Below, in pieces: positions 60,722 to 64,000 of a stretch of DNA of 64,000 nt. This DNA is from Warburgia ugandensis. Lineage: Eukaryota > Streptophyta > Magnoliopsida > Canellales > Canellaceae. The stretch spans positions 53,523,136 through 53,587,135 of the forward strand of contig CP141136.1 of the NCBI GenBank assembly GCA_035236585.1, read 5' to 3'. Position 1 is the first letter of the stretch. Each line of letters starts with the position of its first letter. The notes beneath the pieces were generated by a model that did no database searches, was not told the DNA's origin, and saw nothing but the letters and a program-made list of their open reading frames with translations. The translations under genes were made by a program, and so were the position numbers.

Positions 60722-61257
60722 TGATGCGGAGCATCTTCATTGCTAAAAATTATCAAGAATTACAAAAAGGAGAAAAAGAATGAAATAAAAAAAGTTACTA
60801 TTGACGTGTTATTGTTATTTGAATAGTAAACACGTTACTGTTCTCTTCATGTTAACAATAACATGGGGTTTTTAGAAGTTGAATTAATTTCTTATTTTCA
60901 CTTGGTTTCATTTTCTTAGGTTTAGAAAGTTTTCTATTTCCAGGATTATTCTAGTATTTCTTTCTTTTAGAGCTAGTATTTATAGTTTCCTATTTATGCT
61001 CTCTTCTAATTACAAGTTGCTTAGCTTGTACTAAAAGTTTTATTTCCTATGAAAGAAGTTCAGCGATTTACAAAAGGGATGTGAACACATATTATGATCA
61101 GTTTTGAGTATGGAGTAAAATTTTGAGTTTGCTTTCCTTTTTAGTTGAAAGTTTGAGTAAGAGAAAGTGTTATTTCTGGGTTCCAGAACCTCTCAATCCT
61201 CAGTTTCCTCCCATCTGGAAAAATAGAAATAAGCTTTATTATACCTTTGCCGCGTCA
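60722..61257 (+). repeat. 5' LTR of a small non-autonomous LTR element
   Basis: It starts TGATGCGGAGCATC and ends CCGCGTCA. It is followed two bases later by TTGGTATTAGAGCCC, a tRNA-Met primer site. A second copy starts at 61806. Shared blocks include AAAATTTGAGTTTGCTTTC and TAGTATT/GTATT-GCTAGTTT. Confidence 0.82.
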
Positions 61258-61805
61258 AATTGGTATTAGAGCCCTAATGTCAATTCCAATACCATTTGGT
61301 CCTGAGTTCATTAGTTATTTCATAAAAAAGGTGCAGCAGTGCCCTAAGCAAAGATTTGAAGAACTACAGAAAATGAACGAAGAATATGAATTGCTAAGGA
61401 AAGAAAATAAGAAGATGTGGAAGAAGTGCCAAGAGTACATCAAAGATAAGCTCGATCTTGTTGTAGAATAACCCTCTGCAGACCGAAGAGGAGAGTGTTG
61501 GTGACAACAATCTTTTGCTGGGAAAAATTGTTCAAAGTAAGACCAAGAGTGATATTAAAGTGTTCAAACCAACTACATGTCTTAGGATTAAGATGCAACC
61601 AAAACCAGTTTGGCAAAACCTTTCGAATTAGGCTATAATGTGGTGGTTGAAACACTAAAAGGCAAAAGAGACTTGGTGAAAGAAAAGCAAGCTATGGTTG
61701 GTTGGAAGACTTGAAGATGAACTTGAAGGTTGAACGAGATAATCCAAGGAACTTTACAATCCAACCCTTGAACTCGAGGATGAGTTCTTTCGAGGGTGGA
61801 GAGTA
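61258..61805 (+). mobile_element. Internal region of a TRIM/LARD-like element, Ty3/gypsy remnant
   Basis: Only 548 bp lie between primer site and polypurine tract (GAGGGTGGAGAG). The first ORF (61247-61471) ends in a charged coiled-coil-like helix, FEELQKMNEEYELLRKENKK, compatible with a truncated gag. A polyprotein-tail-like stretch, LELEDEFF, precedes the polypurine tract. No pol domains exist, so movement would need enzymes from another element. It lies in the GI intron in the sense orientation. Confidence 0.7.
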
Positions 61806-62243
61806 TGATGCATGAGGATCTCCACTATTAGAAGTCATTTTAAGAATTACAGAAGGAAGAAAATGAAGGAAAACAGAAGAAGTTACTGTTCACATGAATA
61901 GTAGACACTTACTGTTCATATGAACAGTAATGGGGTTTTAGAGTTGAATTAAGTTTTGTATTTTCATTCTATAGCATTATCTTAGTTTTAGAAATTTCTT
62001 ATTTGTTTAGTTTTCAAAGTTTCCTATTTTGAGGATTTGTGTCATATTTCTTTCTTTTAGAGTTTGTATTGCTAGTTTTTTTTAATTTATGTTTCCTATT
62101 CTACATAGAAGTTATTTACCTTGGACTTAAAGTTTGAATTCTTAGAGAAGAAGTTAAGCAATTTGTAAAGGGTTATAAACATATATTATAATCAGCTTTT
62201 GAGCACTGAATAAAAATTTGAGTTTGCTTTCTTTTTTGTTACT
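61806..62243 (+). repeat. 3' LTR (truncated) of the small non-autonomous element
   Basis: It starts TGATGCATGAGGATC and follows the 5' LTR up to TTTGAGTTTGCTTTC near 62230. The last roughly 110 bp of the 5' LTR are missing, so no right-hand duplication can be checked. Confidence 0.75.
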
Positions 62244-62270
62244 TTCTTGTTTACTAATTCATGCTTTTAG

Positions 62271-63210
62271 CTCATCATCATCAAGGCCTGATCTTGATTA
62301 GGGTTGACCACGTGAATCTTGTTACTTCATTCCCCTCTATTAGGTATCATGGTTTCATTTATTCCTAAAGTTTTTAAATCTTTTCTCACCACTTCTATCC
62401 ACGTTCTTTTGGGCTTACCCATTACCCTTTTAGAACCTTCGGCTTGCATTGCCTCACTCCTTTTAATTGGTGCCATATTTGGTCTCAGTTGGACATGTCC
62501 GAACCATCTAAGTCTAACATCCCCCATCTTGTTACCTGTTGGCACTACTCCTAAGTTTTATCTAATTTTTTTCATTCTTAATTCTATTCTTTCTTGTCTT
62601 GCCACTCATCCATTTCAACATCCTCATCTTAGCTACATTCATCCTATGTATATGATGTTTCTTAGCTACCCAACACTTTGATCCACAAAGCATGGCTGGC
62701 CTTAGAGCCATCCTATAGAATTTTCCTTTCAGCTTGAGTGGTACCCGCTGATCACACAAAACTCCAGAGACGAATCTCCATTTGTTGCAACCCATATGGA
62801 TTCTCTTGGTAACCTCCATCTCAATCTCTCAATCTCTCCACTCTCGTGAATCGTTGATCCTAAGTACTGAAAGTTGTCTTTTACGAGGACTTCTTAGTCA
62901 TCAATTTTTACTGGTGCTTTACTCTCACTCCTCTCCTTGCTAAAATTGCATTCGATATGCTTTGTCTAAGTTCAGCTGATTTTAAATCTTTTAGATTCTA
63001 ATGCTTCTCTCTATAACTCTAGCTTTGTGTTTATGCTCTCCCTTGTCTCATCAAGTAAAACTATATCATCTGCAAATAACATGCACCAGGAAGTCTCCTT
63101 GCATAGATGTTTTGTTAACTTATTCATAACCAACGTGAAAAGTTACGGGCTCAATGCTAATCTTTGGTTACTCCTTAGACCCTCCTTCCCACCCTTTTAG
63201 ATGAAATGTT
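62271..63210 (-). pseudogene. RTE-type LINE fragment (reverse transcriptase, C-terminal half)
   Basis: On the minus strand the catalytic FADD appears in WCMLFADDIVLLDETRE (about 63085-63035). It is followed by VLVKDNFQYLGSTIHESG, VLCDQRVPLKLKGKFYRMAL, AKMRMLKWMSGKTRKNRI, MGDVRLRWFGHVQLRPN and GKPKRTWIEVV. This order matches plant RTE-clade non-LTR elements. The 3' end TTGATGATGATGAG at 62271-62284 is the short repeat tail typical of that clade. The front half is missing (5' truncation) and frames are broken. It lies antisense in the GI intron. Confidence 0.88.
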
Positions 63211-63478
63211 TCCTTCCGTTACTAATTTATTTTTAGGGCTATTTCCTATAATTTTTGTTTAGAACTCCTAAAGTTTCCCAAATATTTGCTCGTTGCTTCT
63301 CATTGCCTATGTAGTTATTGTTGTTTCTTGCTTCCCCAACGTTTCAAAATCCTCACTTCTTGCTTTTGCTTCCTTCATTTCTTATCGAATTCGCTTCATG
63401 CTTTGGCAACTAGACTTTTGGCCTATGGTGCCACTATCATCAAGCTCGACCTTGTTGCAAGATTTTGGGTCATTAGAA

Positions 63479-63660
63479 GGGGAGCCTGGGCACAACGGTA
63501 AAAGTTGTCATCGTGTGACCTTGAGGTCACGGGTTCAAGGCATGGAAACAGCCTCTTGCAAAATACAAGGTAAGGATGTGTACCTTAGGCCGTTGTGGTC
63601 CGCCCCTTCCTTGGACCCTGCATAGGTGGGTGCTTCGTGCATTGGGGCTGCCCTTTTAGA
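63479..63660 (+). mobile_element. tRNA-derived SINE (copy 5, best preserved)
   Basis: It contains GGGGAGCCTGGGCACAACGG (A-box region), GAGGTCACGGGTTCAAGGC (B box), AATACAAGGTAAGGATG, CTTGGACCCTGCATAGG and a GGGGCTGCCC end. TTAGAAGG occurs at both edges (about 63474 and 63655), a possible target duplication. It is inserted in the GI intron in the sense orientation. Confidence 0.88.
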
Positions 63661-64000
63661 AGGGTCACCAACGCATCAAGTTTAATCTTGGAAATGTCAT
63701 GAAGGTGATTAGTGATAAGGTATACAGACACATCTTAATGAGTGTAGTAATGGTCAACTAAGGTAATTCAGGTGACTGGAAGACAGTATATAAAATCATC
63801 ACAATTGGATATGTCATCTATAGCTTGTAAGGTAAAAACCATTAATCTCTTACTATTACATGGACATCTTTATGGTTGCTTTATGCTAAGGCTGCAACTA
63901 ATTTGATCAAAGCTTCTGTGCATCATTTTTAGACCTTTGGATATATGATATTGATTGCTTTAAACTTGGAGAGTAGTTTGTGAACTCTATCAAGAAAGGA
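63661..64000 (+). other. GI: GIGANTEA intron, right edge
   Basis: Unique-looking AT-rich DNA to the window edge. No splice acceptor followed by the expected GI second-coding-exon residues is visible. Confidence 0.5.

Noticed and set aside
61247-61471. 75-codon ORF considered as a GIGANTEA second coding exon
   Set aside because: It shows no GI similarity, overlaps the LTR-element primer site and continues the TRIM-like interior.

Overview
This window is nuclear DNA from a flowering plant. It is AT-rich and gene-poor and is dominated by decayed, nested transposable elements of plant types: Ty1/copia, large Ty3/gypsy-style solo LTRs, CACTA/En-Spm, MULE, L1-like and RTE-like LINEs, tRNA-derived SINEs and hairpin MITEs. 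The species cannot be fixed from the sequence. The one host gene I recognise is GIGANTEA (GI), the plant circadian-clock and photoperiod protein. Its first coding exon lies on the + strand at 58551-58637, and the start of a long TE-filled intron runs to the right edge.

Layout, 1-13.5 kb: the 5' end of a minus-strand copia element (LTR 2042-2230), a SINE, a 5'-truncated L1-type LINE with target-site duplication (5537-6568), a SIRE-like copia LTR plus gag remnant (about 7246-9375), two more SINEs and a pair of hairpin MITEs (12034-12240).

Layout, 13.5-34.8 kb: one copia element (LTRs 13492-13643 and 34625-34763) is split inside its RNase H region by about 15.5 kb of foreign DNA. The left edge of that DNA is a CACTA terminus (18934). 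It carries minus-strand remnants of both CACTA genes: TNP2 (32735-33148, lacking its transposase core) and a TNP1-like ORF (25540-26059) with a Ulp1/C48-protease-like module (21371-21690). Inside it sit a copia gag fragment, an LTR-like patch and a 2970-bp solo LTR (27729-30698) with 5-bp duplications.

Layout, 34.8-42.5 kb: low-copy-looking sequence with a compact cluster of clock/light-type promoter motifs (36.82-37.05 kb), then a MULE transposase pseudogene (about 41180-42480).

Layout, 42.5-54.0 kb: a minus-strand copia provirus with both LTRs (42515-42849 and 53693-54030). Its leader has been invaded by a second, 4535-bp solo LTR (49049-53583, duplications ATAAG) that looks like an inverted relative of the one at 27.7 kb.

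Layout, 54.0-64.0 kb: simple repeats and SINE-like debris, then the GI promoter, a 5' UTR exon (ending 57919), the exon with the start codon, and an intron of at least 5.3 kb containing a small non-autonomous LTR element (60722-62243), an RTE-type LINE fragment (62271-63210) and a SINE (63479-63660).

No TE open reading frame here is intact; all coding calls except GI are pseudogenes. The long-range point of interest is that the motif cluster at 36.9 kb may be a distal GI promoter module pushed about 20 kb from the gene by nested TE insertion.
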